Shown: positions 1-7,918 of the stretch, one piece after another
Numbering within the stretch: position 1 is the stretch's first letter
How the letters are laid out: each line of letters opens with the position of its first letter
Source of the DNA: Kitasatospora phosalacinea
GTDB lineage: Bacteria > Actinomycetota > Actinomycetes > Streptomycetales > Streptomycetaceae
Direction of reading: 5' to 3'
DNA length: 36,401 nucleotides
Assembly: GCF_000717185.1 (NCBI RefSeq)
Contig: NZ_JNYE01000080.1
Span: forward strand, 1-36,401
Notes under the pieces: generated by a model
What the model was told of the DNA's origin: nothing
Seen by the model: only the letters and a program-made list of their open reading frames with translations
Database searches by the model: none
Translations under genes and position numbers: made by a program

Positions 1-69
1 CCGCCCCCCCCCCCTCCCCCGCCGACCGGACGTCCGGGGCGTCCTGGTTGACTGCGGTGGGAGGTCAGG
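1..69. other. Upstream leader with C-tract and palindrome
   Basis: The window opens with a long C-rich tract (about positions 4-20). It is followed by a perfect 12-bp palindrome, CCGGACGTCCGG, at 26-37, about 32 bp ahead of the permease start. The palindrome could be an operator for the permease gene, but no regulator is adjacent inside the window. A GGGAGG ribosome-binding site lies at about 59-64. Confidence 0.3.
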
Positions 70-1011
70 GTGGAGGCGTTGGTCGCGGCGTTCGCGCCGA
101 TCTGGGTGCTGACCGCGGTCGGCTGGCTGGCCGGGCGGACGGGGCTGCTGGGGGCGGACGCGGAGGCGGTGCTGGGGCGGTTCGTGTTCCACGTGGCGAT
201 GCCGGCCGCGCTGTTCACCGTGGTGGCGCGCACCGACCTGGCGTCCTTCGCCGACACCTGGGTACTGGCGTTCGTCGCCGGGACGGCGGTGGCCTCGCTG
301 CTGGGCCTGCTGGCCGGGCGGGGCCGGGGGCGGGGCGCCGCGGAGCGGACGGTGGCGGTGATGGCGGCGGGCTACGTGAACTCCGGCAACCTCGGCATCC
401 CGGTGGCCGCGCAGGTGCTCGGCGACGCCTCGTTCGTCGCGCCGGTGCTGCTGTTCCAGGTGCTGCTGGTCACACCGGTGGTGCTGGCCGTGCTGGACGC
501 CACCACCGGAGCCGCCCGGCCCTCCCCCGCCGCGCGGCTGCGGCGGCTGGCCCGGCTGCCGCTGCGCAACCCGGTGATCCTGGGCGCGGGCCTGGGCGCG
601 CTGTTCTCGGCGGCCGGGTGGCGGCTGCCGGGCCCGCTGGCGCACTCGGCGGAGCTGCTGGGCGCGGCGGCCGTCCCGGCCGCGCTGGTCACCCTGGGCC
701 TGTCGCTGCACTCCCCGCCGGGCGCGGCGCCGCAGCGCCCGGCCCGCGGCGGGCTGGCGGTCGCGGTGCTGGTGAAGGCGTTCGGGCAGCCGCTGGCCGC
801 GCTGGCCGTCGGCACGCTGCTGCTGCGCCTGCCGGGGCCGCAGCTGCGGGCGGCGGTGCTGCTGTCGGCGCTGCCGACGGCGCAGAACGTGTACGTGTAC
901 GCGCGGCTGTACGGGGCGGCGCCGGTGTTGGCGCGGTCGGCGGTGCTGGTGTCGACGGTGCTGTCGATGCTGACGCTGTCGGTCATCGCCTGGTCACTGG
1001 GCGGCGGTTGA
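70..1011 (+). CDS. AEC-family (auxin efflux carrier-like) permease
   Basis: The predicted 313-aa integral membrane protein consists almost entirely of hydrophobic helices joined by short Arg-rich loops. The segment GYVNSGNLGIPV at about residues 100-111 matches the conserved mid-protein motif of AEC (AEC/BASS superfamily) transporters. The length is normal for the family. These carriers export or exchange small organic acids, such as malate or malonate, across the cytoplasmic membrane; the substrate here cannot be told. I chose the GTG at 70 because a GGGAGG Shine-Dalgarno sequence sits five bases upstream. The gene stands alone, with a 114-bp gap before the downstream SDR, so it is probably a separate transcription unit. 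Confidence 0.85.
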   Translation: MEALVAAFAPIWVLTAVGWLAGRTGLLGADAEAVLGRFVFHVAMPAALFTVVARTDLASFADTWVLAFVAGTAVASLLGLLAGRGRGRGAAERTVAVMAAGYVNSGNLGIPVAAQVLGDASFVAPVLLFQVLLVTPVVLAVLDATTGAARPSPAARLRRLARLPLRNPVILGAGLGALFSAAGWRLPGPLAHSAELLGAAAVPAALVTLGLSLHSPPGAAPQRPARGGLAVAVLVKAFGQPLAALAVGTLLLRLPGPQLRAAVLLSALPTAQNVYVYARLYGAAPVLARSAVLVSTVLSMLTLSVIAWSLGGG

Positions 1012-1125
1012 GCCCGGCGGGCCGGACCGGGCCGCGGAGTGCGGCAGGTCACAGGCTTCGCCCCGGCGGGGGGCGCTCCCGTAGAGTTCGGCGGTACGGA
1101 TGGGGCGATCGAGGAAGCATCGGCA

Positions 1126-2625
1126 GTGACGAACCAGCAGAGCGGCCCGGGCAGCGCCCCGGTCGAGGACGACACCGACTACGGCAAGGGCATCGACCCC
1201 GAACGCCTGGAGCTGTGCCTGGAGGTGCTCGCCGAGCTGGACGACATCCACGTCGACCACCCGGACGCGATCCGGGTCCGGCTGGCGGTCGGCGGCCTCT
1301 TCCGCACCCTCAAGCAGCGCCGCCGCCAGGAGACCCGGGCCCGTAAGACCGCCAACGACCGCGCGGTGACGGCGAAGACCGCGACGGGCGCACCGGGCCG
1401 GATCGACGACGAGACGGCGGGCGCGTTCGGGCTGAGCACCGAGACCACCAGCGAGCTGGCGGGGATCCTGGAGCGTCCGCGCTCCTGCTACACCTGCAAG
1501 CAGCGGTACGTCGAGGTGGACGCCTTCTACCACCAGCTGTGCCGCGGCTGCGCGGCGCTGAACCGCTCGCGGCGGCACGCCCGGGCCGACCTGACCGGCA
1601 AGCGGGCGCTGCTGACCGGCGGCCGCGCCAAGATCGGCATGTACATCGCGCTGTGCCTGCTGCGCGACGGCGCGCACACCACGATCACCACCCGCTTCCC
1701 GAACGACGCGATCCGCCGCTTCACCGCGATGCCGGACAGCGCCGAGTGGATCCACCGCCTGAAGGTCGTCGGCATCGACCTGCGCGACCCGGCGCAGGTG
1801 ATGGCGCTGGCGGACGAGGTCGCCGCGGACGGCCCGCTGGACATCCTGATCAACAACGCGGCGCAGACCGTGCGCCGCTCCCCCGAGGCGTACCGCGAGC
1901 TGGTCGCGGCCGAGAGCGCGCCGCTGCCCGCCGGGGTGCTGCCCGCCTCCACGGTGATCGGCCGGTTCGGTTCGGGCGCGGTGGACGTGCCCGCCCTGCC
2001 GGGGCAGAGCCGCGGCGAGCAGCCGTCGGTGAGCGCCGAGGAGGTCACCGCGCTGGCACTGGTGACGGGTTCGGCCTCGCCGGAGCGGATCGCGGCCGGT
2101 ACGGCGATCGACGCGGGCGGCCTGGTGCCGGACCTGGCGGACACCAACAGCTGGGTGCAGACCGTCTCCGAGGTCGGCCCGATCGAGCTGCTGGAGGTGC
2201 AACTGTGCAACTCCACCGCCCCGTTCATCCTGATCTCGCAGCTGCGCCCGGCGCTGGCCGCGTCCTCGGCGCGCCGCAAGTACGTGGTCAACGTCTCGGC
2301 GATGGAGGGCGTCTTCGAGCGCGGCTACAAGGGGTCGGGCCACCCGCACACCAACATGGCCAAGGCCGCGCTGAACATGCTGACCCGCACCAGCGCGCAG
2401 GAGATGTTCGAGACCGACGGCATCCTGATGACCGCGGTGGACACCGGCTGGATCACCGACGAGCGCCCGCACCCGGAGAAGATGCGGCTGCACGAGGAGG
2501 GCTTCCACGCCCCGCTCGACCTGGTGGACGGCGCGGCCCGGGTCTACGACCCGATCGTCCGCGGCGAGTTGGGCGAGGACCTGTACGGTTGCTTCCTGAA
2601 GGACTACCAGAAGGGCAAGTGGTGA
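1126..2625 (+). CDS. Atypical zinc-ribbon SDR-family oxidoreductase
   Basis: This is a 499-aa protein. The first ~110 residues are acidic or charged and show no fold I recognise. A zinc-ribbon-like cluster follows (C121-x2-C124 ... C139-x2-C142), then a Rossmann SDR domain beginning TGGRAKIG at 164-171 and carrying an NNAAQ segment. The expected catalytic YxxxK is T409-N-M-A-K413, so the Tyr is missing while the Lys remains; the upstream Ser region (VNVSAMEG) is kept. It may therefore use non-classical catalysis or bind a nucleotide without turnover. The protein is twice the length of a classical SDR. The start is GTG 1126, with GAGGAA about 10 bases upstream; the frame is open further upstream but has no ribosome site. 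The stop overlaps the Nudix start as GTGA, so the two are translationally coupled. The substrate is unknown. Confidence 0.82.
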   Translation: MTNQQSGPGSAPVEDDTDYGKGIDPERLELCLEVLAELDDIHVDHPDAIRVRLAVGGLFRTLKQRRRQETRARKTANDRAVTAKTATGAPGRIDDETAGAFGLSTETTSELAGILERPRSCYTCKQRYVEVDAFYHQLCRGCAALNRSRRHARADLTGKRALLTGGRAKIGMYIALCLLRDGAHTTITTRFPNDAIRRFTAMPDSAEWIHRLKVVGIDLRDPAQVMALADEVAADGPLDILINNAAQTVRRSPEAYRELVAAESAPLPAGVLPASTVIGRFGSGAVDVPALPGQSRGEQPSVSAEEVTALALVTGSASPERIAAGTAIDAGGLVPDLADTNSWVQTVSEVGPIELLEVQLCNSTAPFILISQLRPALAASSARRKYVVNVSAMEGVFERGYKGSGHPHTNMAKAALNMLTRTSAQEMFETDGILMTAVDTGWITDERPHPEKMRLHEEGFHAPLDLVDGAARVYDPIVRGELGEDLYGCFLKDYQKGKW

Positions 2626-3110
2626 CGGACGCTCAGGCCCCGTCGGGGACGCACCCGCTGCCGCCGCTGGTCGGCGCGGGCGTGATCGTGCCGACCGGGG
2701 ACGGGCGGGTGCTGATCGGGCGGCGCACCACCGCCGGGGAGTCGCCGTCCTGGAGCCTGCCGGGCGGCAAGGTGGACCACCCCGGGGAGTCCTTCGAGGC
2801 GGCCGCCGCACGGGAGTTGGCCGAGGAGACCGGCATCGTGCTGCCCGCCGCGGAGATGCGGGTGCTGGCGGTGCTGCTCGACCACGAGCTGGGCCGCACC
2901 CGGGTGACGGCGGCGGTGCTGGCCCCGCCGAGCCTGGCCGAGGCACTGGTGACCGAACCCCACGCCTGCGCCGGCTGGGAGCGCGTCCCGGTGGACGCAC
3001 TCCCCGAGCCGATGTTCTACCCGTCCGCACAGGTCCTGTCGGCCTGGCTGCCGAACTACCGGGCCCCCGGCGGCACCTGGCACTACCCGGCACCCCCGCA
3101 CTCCTCCTGA
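2622..3110 (+). CDS. Nudix hydrolase
   Basis: This is a 162-aa protein with a Nudix box at about residues 46-72 (GGKVDHPGES followed by RELAEETGI). The catalytic REUxEExGU half is intact. The spacing between the GG and the first conserved Glu is one residue longer than the consensus Gx5E. Nudix enzymes hydrolyse nucleoside diphosphates linked to another moiety, using Mg2+ bound by the box Glu residues; the substrate cannot be read from the sequence. The GTG start at 2622 overlaps the SDR stop (GTGA), making it the second gene of a two-gene operon. The pairing hints at a linked nucleotide or cofactor role, which is inference only. Confidence 0.88.
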   Translation: MTDAQAPSGTHPLPPLVGAGVIVPTGDGRVLIGRRTTAGESPSWSLPGGKVDHPGESFEAAAARELAEETGIVLPAAEMRVLAVLLDHELGRTRVTAAVLAPPSLAEALVTEPHACAGWERVPVDALPEPMFYPSAQVLSAWLPNYRAPGGTWHYPAPPHSS

Positions 3111-3111
3111 C

Positions 3112-3125
3112 GGCCCCTCAGGGCC
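3112..3125 (+). terminator. Possible short hairpin after the Nudix gene
   Basis: GGCCC (3112-3116), a CTCA loop and GGGCC (3121-3125) form a five-base-pair GC stem beginning two bases after the Nudix stop codon. There is no U-tract, which is common in this GC range. The stem is weak, so this is tentative. Confidence 0.3.
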
Positions 3126-3141
3126 TTCCCGGGCCGCTCCG

Positions 3142-3185
3142 GGTCGAACCCGGCGGTCGAACCCGACGGTCGAACCCGACGGTCG
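3142..3185. repeat. 13-bp tandem repeat, three copies plus partial
   Basis: Three head-to-tail copies of GGTCGAACCCGAC lie at 3142-3154 (one mismatch, GGC end), 3155-3167 and 3168-3180, with a partial fourth copy from 3181. They sit about 30-75 bp upstream of a possible -35 box for the secreted LamG-like gene. They could be a regulatory array or a neutral minisatellite. Confidence 0.75.
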
Positions 3186-3216
3186 GCCGGACCTTTTGCC
3201 CGCACCTGAAGGTTCG

Positions 3217-3246
3217 TTGACAACCCATGGGGGTTCCGCGAAGATC
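3217..3246 (+). promoter_or_regulatory. Candidate promoter for the LamG-like gene
   Basis: A perfect TTGACA -35 hexamer lies at 3217-3222. Seventeen to eighteen bases downstream is GAAGAT/AAGATC (3240-3246), a weak -10. The start codon is about 42 bp further on. The -35 match is good and the -10 is poor, so I rate this moderate. Confidence 0.4.
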
Positions 3247-3287
3247 CGGGTCCGGTAGTCCTGGCCTTCGGGGAGATGAGGTACGGC

Positions 3288-4169
3288 ATGCACGGAGCAG
3301 TGGGTCTGCACGGTCGGGCGCGGGGGTGGAGGACGGTGGCGGTGCTCGCCGCCGTGGCCGCGGCGGCGCTGGGCGCACCCGGCCAGGCGGCGGCGACCGA
3401 GGAGGCGCCCCAGGTCGTCGCCCGCTGGAAGCTCGCCACCGCCGCCGGCACGCCGCAGGTCAGCCCCGGCGAAGGGCCCGGCGGAGTGGGGCTCCAGCTC
3501 GGCGGCGGGGCCGAGATCGACGGCGCCGAGCACCTGATCCCCGCTCCCGGCATCATGCGACTGGACGGCCTCGACGGCTACGCGGAGGCCACCGGCCTGC
3601 CGCTGCACACCGATCAGAGCTTCACCCTGGCCGGCTGGGCCAACCCCGTCGGCAACCCGGCCAGGGACATGACGGTCTTCTCCTTCGCCGGTGCCGACGA
3701 CAGCGCGGTGACCGTCCGTTGGCACTACCTGTGGACCGACCCCGTTGCGGGCCCGGTCGGCGAGTGGCAGGCCGAACTGCGCGACACCGACGGCACCGGG
3801 AGCGTCACCACCCGGGTCAACCACTCCGACTGGCGCTCCGTCCTGGAGCACTGGACGCACCTCGCCGTCACCTACGACGCCGCCGAGAGCCGGTTCACGC
3901 TCTACGTCGACGGAAACCCGGAGCGCCAGGTCTGCGCGGACGACGCCACCGACTGCCGCGACTACGTCTCCACCTCCGCCACCGCCGCTCCGGCCTACGA
4001 CGCCACCGGCGGCCTGCAGATCGGCCGGACCCGGTCCGACGGCGCGTGGACGGAGTACTTCGAGGGCGAGTTGGACGACATCTGGGTCTTCCAGGGCGCA
4101 CTGAGCGAGGGGAGCATCATGGGACTCGCCGACTACAACATCGAGCGGGACACCTCGACGGTGCACTGA
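3288..4169 (+). CDS. Secreted LamG/concanavalin-like domain protein
   Basis: This is a 293-aa predicted exported protein. The N-terminus has a charged stretch (HGRARGWR), an Ala-rich hydrophobic core and a likely signal-peptidase site around APGQAAA/TEE (about residues 32-37). The mature part looks like one LamG (laminin-G/concanavalin A-like jelly-roll) domain: SFTLAGWANP, a central WTHLAVTYDAAESRFTLYVDGNP block and a closing GELDDIWVFQGALSEGSI strand are typical. These domains bind carbohydrates or act as adhesion modules; no catalytic domain is attached. Two Cys residues in the CADDATDC segment could form a disulfide. I prefer the ATG at 3288, with GAGG six bases upstream, over the ATG at 3276, which has almost no spacing to a ribosome site. 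Confidence 0.82.
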   Translation: MHGAVGLHGRARGWRTVAVLAAVAAAALGAPGQAAATEEAPQVVARWKLATAAGTPQVSPGEGPGGVGLQLGGGAEIDGAEHLIPAPGIMRLDGLDGYAEATGLPLHTDQSFTLAGWANPVGNPARDMTVFSFAGADDSAVTVRWHYLWTDPVAGPVGEWQAELRDTDGTGSVTTRVNHSDWRSVLEHWTHLAVTYDAAESRFTLYVDGNPERQVCADDATDCRDYVSTSATAAPAYDATGGLQIGRTRSDGAWTEYFEGELDDIWVFQGALSEGSIMGLADYNIERDTSTVH

Positions 4170-4177
4170 CCGGCCGC

Positions 4178-4208
4178 GCGGCCGGGCGACTCCGGTCCGC
4201 CCGGCCGC
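4178..4208. terminator. Bidirectional hairpin terminator between convergent genes
   Basis: An 11-bp perfect inverted repeat (GCGGCCGGGCG at 4178-4188 and its complement at 4198-4208) encloses a nine-base loop. It sits in the 45-bp gap between the LamG-like gene (stop 4169, plus) and the convergent hypothetical gene (stop 4215, minus). The placement and strength suit a shared bidirectional terminator. No U-tract is present. Confidence 0.65.
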
Positions 4209-4214
4209 CGCGCC

Positions 4215-5018
4215 CTACTTCCGCCCGGCGGCCCGGAGGCCGACCTCGGCCGGGGGGCGGGTCCCGGCGCGGCGCACCAGTAGGACGAAGGTCCGGGCGT
4301 AGGCGTCGCCCTCGGCGACCCGCGGCCAGTCCAGTGCGTCGAGCGCCGCGGACGCGGCGGCGTGCACCTCGCCGTGCACCCGGACCTCGGCCGTCCGGCG
4401 GCCCGCGCCGCCGCCGAAGCAGACCTGCACGCCGATGAGTTGGTCCCGTCCGAGGTCTCCGCCCAGGGCCGGGGCGAGGGCGGGCAGGACGGGGTTGCGG
4501 ACGAGCCAGTCCTGGACGTCGTGGAAGCGCTTGCCGGTGCCCCAGCCGACCACGCCGCCGTGGATGGCGTGCCAGCCGGGCAGGCCGTCCGGGTCGGAGG
4601 GGTCCAGGTGGCCGGCGAACCGGCCGTTGTGGGCGACGAGTTCGATCAGCGCGGCGCCCGCGGTGGACGCCCACACCTCGACGCTGCGGCGCAGCGGATC
4701 CTCGTCCCCACCGCCGCCGAATCCGCCCCCGGTGCCGGTGAGTCGGTCCGGGACGGCGGTCTCCGGGCGGTCCCGGTCGGCCAGGAACAGCAGTTCCAGC
4801 CGGTGCGGGTCGTCCTCCCGCGGCTCGCCGAGCCGCACCGCCAACGCGCCGGGCCCGCGGACCTCTTCGCCCGCGACCCGCCACTGCTCCCCGTGCAGCG
4901 CGGACAGTTCGTCCGCCACCGCACCCAACACCGCCTGTGCGGAAGGCCGTTCCGCGCTCCTGCCGGGCGCGCCCGGACCGGTGCCGGACCGGCCGCGCCG
5001 CCATGATCCCCATGCCAT
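4215..5018 (-). CDS. Conserved hypothetical protein, DUF6348-like (tentative)
   Basis: This is a 267-aa, probably cytoplasmic protein with no signal peptide or membrane helix. Recognisable blocks are VVGWGTGKRFHDVQDWLVRNPVLPALAPALGG and a later EVRVHGEVHAAASAALDALDWPR. The overall pattern reminds me of an uncharacterised actinobacterial DUF, possibly DUF6348, but I cannot verify that. The start is ATG 5018 (MAWGSWRRG) because no ribosome site is visible and a promoter places the transcript start at the ATG, which suggests leaderless translation. It diverges from the WXG100-like gene at 5156 across a 137-bp spacer, so the two may share regulation. The function is unknown. Confidence 0.6.
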   Translation of the reverse strand: MAWGSWRRGRSGTGPGAPGRSAERPSAQAVLGAVADELSALHGEQWRVAGEEVRGPGALAVRLGEPREDDPHRLELLFLADRDRPETAVPDRLTGTGGGFGGGGDEDPLRRSVEVWASTAGAALIELVAHNGRFAGHLDPSDPDGLPGWHAIHGGVVGWGTGKRFHDVQDWLVRNPVLPALAPALGGDLGRDQLIGVQVCFGGGAGRRTAEVRVHGEVHAAASAALDALDWPRVAEGDAYARTFVLLVRRAGTRPPAEVGLRAAGRK

Positions 5019-5025
5019 GGCGCAC

Positions 5026-5054
5026 ACCGTAACGTCGTGCAGGTGCGCCCACAA
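5026..5054 (-). promoter_or_regulatory. Candidate leaderless promoter for the hypothetical gene
   Basis: On the minus strand, TTGTGG (plus coordinates 5049-5054) is followed by exactly 17 bp and then TACGGT (5026-5031). This is a good TAnnnT -10, seven bases before the ATG at 5018. The geometry predicts transcription starting at or within a base or so of the ATG, in line with the absence of a Shine-Dalgarno sequence. Confidence 0.5.
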
Positions 5055-5155
5055 TGTGCCCGAGATGGATCGGCCAGGTGGTCGTTGTCGTCCGCTATGT
5101 GTATCGTCGCACTGCGCGATCAGGGACTTACCGCGGGCAGCAGCTGGGGGCGGCA

Positions 5156-6793
5156 ATGGCTGTGGAACTACCATCGGGGCTCAACCACCTCATCGGCCTC
5201 CTCGGCGTGCGCTTCCCGGGGGCCAACGAGGACGAACTCAACCAACTGGCCGACCAGCTGGAGAAGTTCGCCGGGGCGCTGGACAGCGCCCAGATGACGG
5301 CGGACAAGGCGCTGGCCATGCTGCACGAGGTCTACCAGGGCGATTCGGCGGACCGGCTCTCCGAGCTGTGGAGCACCATCACCAAGTACTCCAAGAAGAT
5401 CACCGAGATCTGCCACACGGTGGCCAAGGTGCTGCGCGCCGCGGCCGTGGTGGTCGAGCTGGCCAAGACCCAGTCCATCACCCAACTCTTCTCCATCCAG
5501 GCCCAGTTGGCGGCGGCCTCGTCCACCGGCCCGTGGAGCGCGGCGGCGGTGCTGCGGATGGGCCGCGAGATCATGAACCAGCTGCTGGAGGCGGCGGTCG
5601 GCAAGCTCGCCCAGGCCATCACCCGGCCGATCGAGGACATGATCGTGAAGGCCGCGGAGAAGGTCCTGCCCACCCCGGCCAACAACTCCAACGGCCAGGG
5701 CTTCTCCATCGACCTCGCCCAACTCGCCGAGTGCGCGGCCGGGTTGCGCCGCGACGCGGACGACATCGAGACGCACGGCACCAGCTTCAAGCGAATCGTG
5801 CAGAGCCTGAAGATGGGCGAATCCGGCGACAAGTTCGGCAAGTTGGTGATCGAGGCCGCCGAGAAGATCCTGCAGACCATCGCCGAGGACGTCCTCAAGC
5901 GGATCCTCGCCTCGTTCCGCGACACCGCCGGCAAGATGGACAAGCTCGCGGGCAACCTCAACGAGAACGAGGACAGCAACCGCACCGTCCTCAACAGCCT
6001 CACCTCCCTCGCCGCCAACCCGCTCAGCCCGAACGCGACGCCCAGCGGCGCGGCCTCCCCGCTGAACGGTCCGCGCATCGGCGGCGGCGACGCCGGGCTC
6101 GCCGCGTTCGCCTCGCTGATGCCCAAGCTCGGCCCGACCGGCTCCCGGACCGGTGGCGGCAGCGGCCGGGGCGGCACCAGCACCCTCGGCCTCAAGGACC
6201 CGGTGCTGCCCGGCAGTTCGCACGGCGGTTCGCACGGCGGCTCCGGATCGGGCTCGGGTTCGGGTTCGGGTTCGGGCTCGGGCTCCACGACCGGCCACGG
6301 CGGCGGCATCCCGGGCGGCGGCTTCTCCACCCGGCTCGCCGTACCGGGCAGCGGCTCCGGCAGCGCGAAGAGCAGCACCCGCCTGGAGACCCAGACGCCC
6401 ACCGAGGGGGCCGCGGGCTCCGGTTCCGCGGGCGGCTCCTCGCCCTCCACCGCGACCAACTCGGTGAACCGCTCCGTCCCGCCCGGCATGATGGGCGGGA
6501 TGGCCATGGGCCACGGCGGCTACGGCCCGGTCGGCGGCTCGGCCGCCCGCGGCGGCCAGCGCCGCGGCAGCGGCAACCGCGTCAGCACCGAGGACCCGAA
6601 CGCCGCCGCCCACCCCGACGGCATCATCGCCGACGACTCCGCCGCCATGTACCCGGCCCTCCAGCTGGGCCGGGTCTCCCCCCACCGCCAGCCCGTCTCC
6701 GAGCACGACGACCGCTACGACGACGACTTCGAGCTCGACCTCGACAGCGTCGAGGAGATGGACGGCGTCAACGGCTTCGAAGCGGCGGAGTGA
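5156..6793 (+). CDS. WXG100-like/CpnT N-domain-like protein with GS-rich tail
   Basis: This is a 545-aa protein. Residues ~1-200 are predicted all-helical (MAVELPSGLNHLIGLLGVRFPGANEDELNQLADQ...). They resemble the WXG100-like N-terminal domain of CpnT/polymorphic-toxin-type actinobacterial proteins sent to type VII secretion. Residues ~200-310 are another helical Lys/Glu-rich segment. The rest is low complexity: a Ser/Gly repeat near residues 358-380, Gly/Met-rich stretches and a strongly acidic C-terminus (DDDFELDLDSVEEMDG). I see no toxin, NADase or peptidase domain at the C-terminus, unlike CpnT-type toxins. ATG 5156 follows a GGGGG stretch. The reading frame is open upstream to 5054, but that extension is not domain-like. 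A role in type VII secretion or at the surface is inference. Confidence 0.62.
   Translation: MAVELPSGLNHLIGLLGVRFPGANEDELNQLADQLEKFAGALDSAQMTADKALAMLHEVYQGDSADRLSELWSTITKYSKKITEICHTVAKVLRAAAVVVELAKTQSITQLFSIQAQLAAASSTGPWSAAAVLRMGREIMNQLLEAAVGKLAQAITRPIEDMIVKAAEKVLPTPANNSNGQGFSIDLAQLAECAAGLRRDADDIETHGTSFKRIVQSLKMGESGDKFGKLVIEAAEKILQTIAEDVLKRILASFRDTAGKMDKLAGNLNENEDSNRTVLNSLTSLAANPLSPNATPSGAASPLNGPRIGGGDAGLAAFASLMPKLGPTGSRTGGGSGRGGTSTLGLKDPVLPGSSHGGSHGGSGSGSGSGSGSGSGSTTGHGGGIPGGGFSTRLAVPGSGSGSAKSSTRLETQTPTEGAAGSGSAGGSSPSTATNSVNRSVPPGMMGGMAMGHGGYGPVGGSAARGGQRRGSGNRVSTEDPNAAAHPDGIIADDSAAMYPALQLGRVSPHRQPVSEHDDRYDDDFELDLDSVEEMDGVNGFEAAE
6244..6289 (+). repeat. 6-bp Ser-Gly coding microsatellite
   Basis: A run of GGNTCG hexamers (GGTTCG/GGCTCG) encodes about eight Gly-Ser dipeptides inside the low-complexity tail of the WXG100-like protein. 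The in-frame six-base period would let the linker change length by slippage without frameshift. Confidence 0.7.
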
Positions 6794-6930
6794 CCCGACC
6801 GGCACCGTCCCGCCGCCCACCGCCGCCCGTCACTGCCCACCACTGCCCGTCCCGCCGCCCGCCGTTCCCTCACCGGACGGCCCCACTCTGTGAATTGACC
6901 GTGAACCGTAAACTTTTCGCCGTGCTGGTA

Positions 6931-6960
6931 TGGACCACGAACGAAGCAGGTGGCTAGGGT
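6931..6960 (+). promoter_or_regulatory. Candidate promoter for the small methyltransferase
   Basis: TGGACC (6931-6936), an 18-bp spacer and TAGGGT (6955-6960) resemble a housekeeping-type actinomycete promoter with a good -10 and a one-mismatch -35 core. Further upstream, GTGAATTGACC and GTGAACCGTAA (6890-6911) form an imperfect direct repeat that might bind a regulator. The distance to the gene is about 50 bp. Confidence 0.4.
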
Positions 6961-7011
6961 CGTAACGGCTCGCGTTCGCGGCCGTTCGGACACCTGCGAC
7001 GGGACGTGACC

Positions 7012-7536
7012 GTGGCCGAGACACTGCTGGCCTCCGAGTACGAGGCCGAGCGGCTGGACGCCACCGCCGCCTGGGTCACCCGCCACCGGCCGCCCGGCAG
7101 CGGCGCCCTGGCCGAACTCGGCGCCGGAGAGGGCGCGCTGACCGGACGCCTGCTGCGAGCCGGGTACACCGTGCACGCCGCCGAGCCGGACCCGACCCTG
7201 CGGGCCCGGCTCTGGGACAGGCTGCGCGGCCGGGCCCGGCTGCGGCTGAGCGGGGCCGACCTCGCCGCCCCGCCACCCGTGCGCCGCCGCTTCGGCGCGG
7301 TGCTGCTGATCGACACCCTGCACGCGGGCCAGGACCTGGAACTGCTGCACGCCCTCCCCACCGACCTGCTGTTCGTCGCCCTCCCCCCGTCCGCGCTCGA
7401 CGGACGGCTGCGCCCGTGGCTCTCCACCCAGCAGGGCTGGCTGCTGGTCGAGGAGATCGACCTCGCCGCCCCACTGCCCGCACAGCACACCGTCGCCCCC
7501 GGCAGCCGCGGCGTCCTGCTACGCCGGGCCTACTGA
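7012..7536 (+). CDS. Small class I SAM-dependent methyltransferase (NodS-like)
   Basis: This is a 174-aa protein with a minimal Rossmann SAM-binding fold. Motif I is [16 protein letters not shown], followed by an acidic strand end (VHAAEPDP) and a motif IV-like [12 protein letters not shown]. The pattern of a short fold without cap domains resembles the NodS/class I methyltransferase group; the acceptor is not predictable. A GGGA ribosome site (7001-7004) is seven bases from GTG 7012. GTG 7006, two codons earlier, is possible but leaves only one base of spacing. The gene is convergent with the patatin-like gene across a repetitive 382-bp spacer. No operon partner is visible. Confidence 0.68.
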   Translation: MAETLLASEYEAERLDATAAWVTRHRPPGSGALAELGAGEGALTGRLLRAGYTVHAAEPDPTLRARLWDRLRGRARLRLSGADLAAPPPVRRRFGAVLLIDTLHAGQDLELLHALPTDLLFVALPPSALDGRLRPWLSTQQGWLLVEEIDLAAPLPAQHTVAPGSRGVLLRRAY

Positions 7537-7918
7537 CCGGACCGACCGGCCCCGGCAGGCTCGGCGGGCTTGACGGACGCGGCGGACCCAGCGGCCCCGG
7601 CGGACCCGGCGGGCTCGGCGGGCTCGGCGGGCTCGGCAAACCCGACGGACCCGGCAGACCCAACGGACGTGGCAGGCCCGGCAGACCCGGCGGGCTCGGC
7701 AAACCAGACGACCCCGGCGAACCCAACGGACCCGGCAAACCCAACGGACGTGGCAGACCCGGCGGGCTCGACAAACCCGGCGGGCTCGGCGGCCCCGACA
7801 GACCCGGCGGCCCCGACGGGCCCGGCGGGCCGACCGGCCGGACGCGCGGAGAACCCGTCCCCGTACGGAATCCGCCCCCGTACGGAGCCAGGCCCGCACG
7901 GGGCCAGGGCCCCGGGGC
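7537..7918. repeat. Degenerate 9-bp-period tandem array in convergent spacer
   Basis: This gene-free 382-bp stretch separates two convergent genes. From about 7560 to 7835 it is roughly 30 units of a 9-bp motif of the form CCC-GGC-GGA (variants CTC-GGC-GGG, CCC-AAC-GGA, CGT-GGC-AGA, CTC-GGC-AAA). Because nine is a multiple of three and the motif lacks stops, several frames on both strands stay open. One plus frame would read as a collagen-like Gly-X-Pro series. There is no start with a ribosome site, and the open frames run on into the neighbouring genes, so I treat it as a DNA repeat rather than a gene. The last ~80 bp hold two CCGTACGGA copies and no other recognisable element. Confidence 0.75.
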
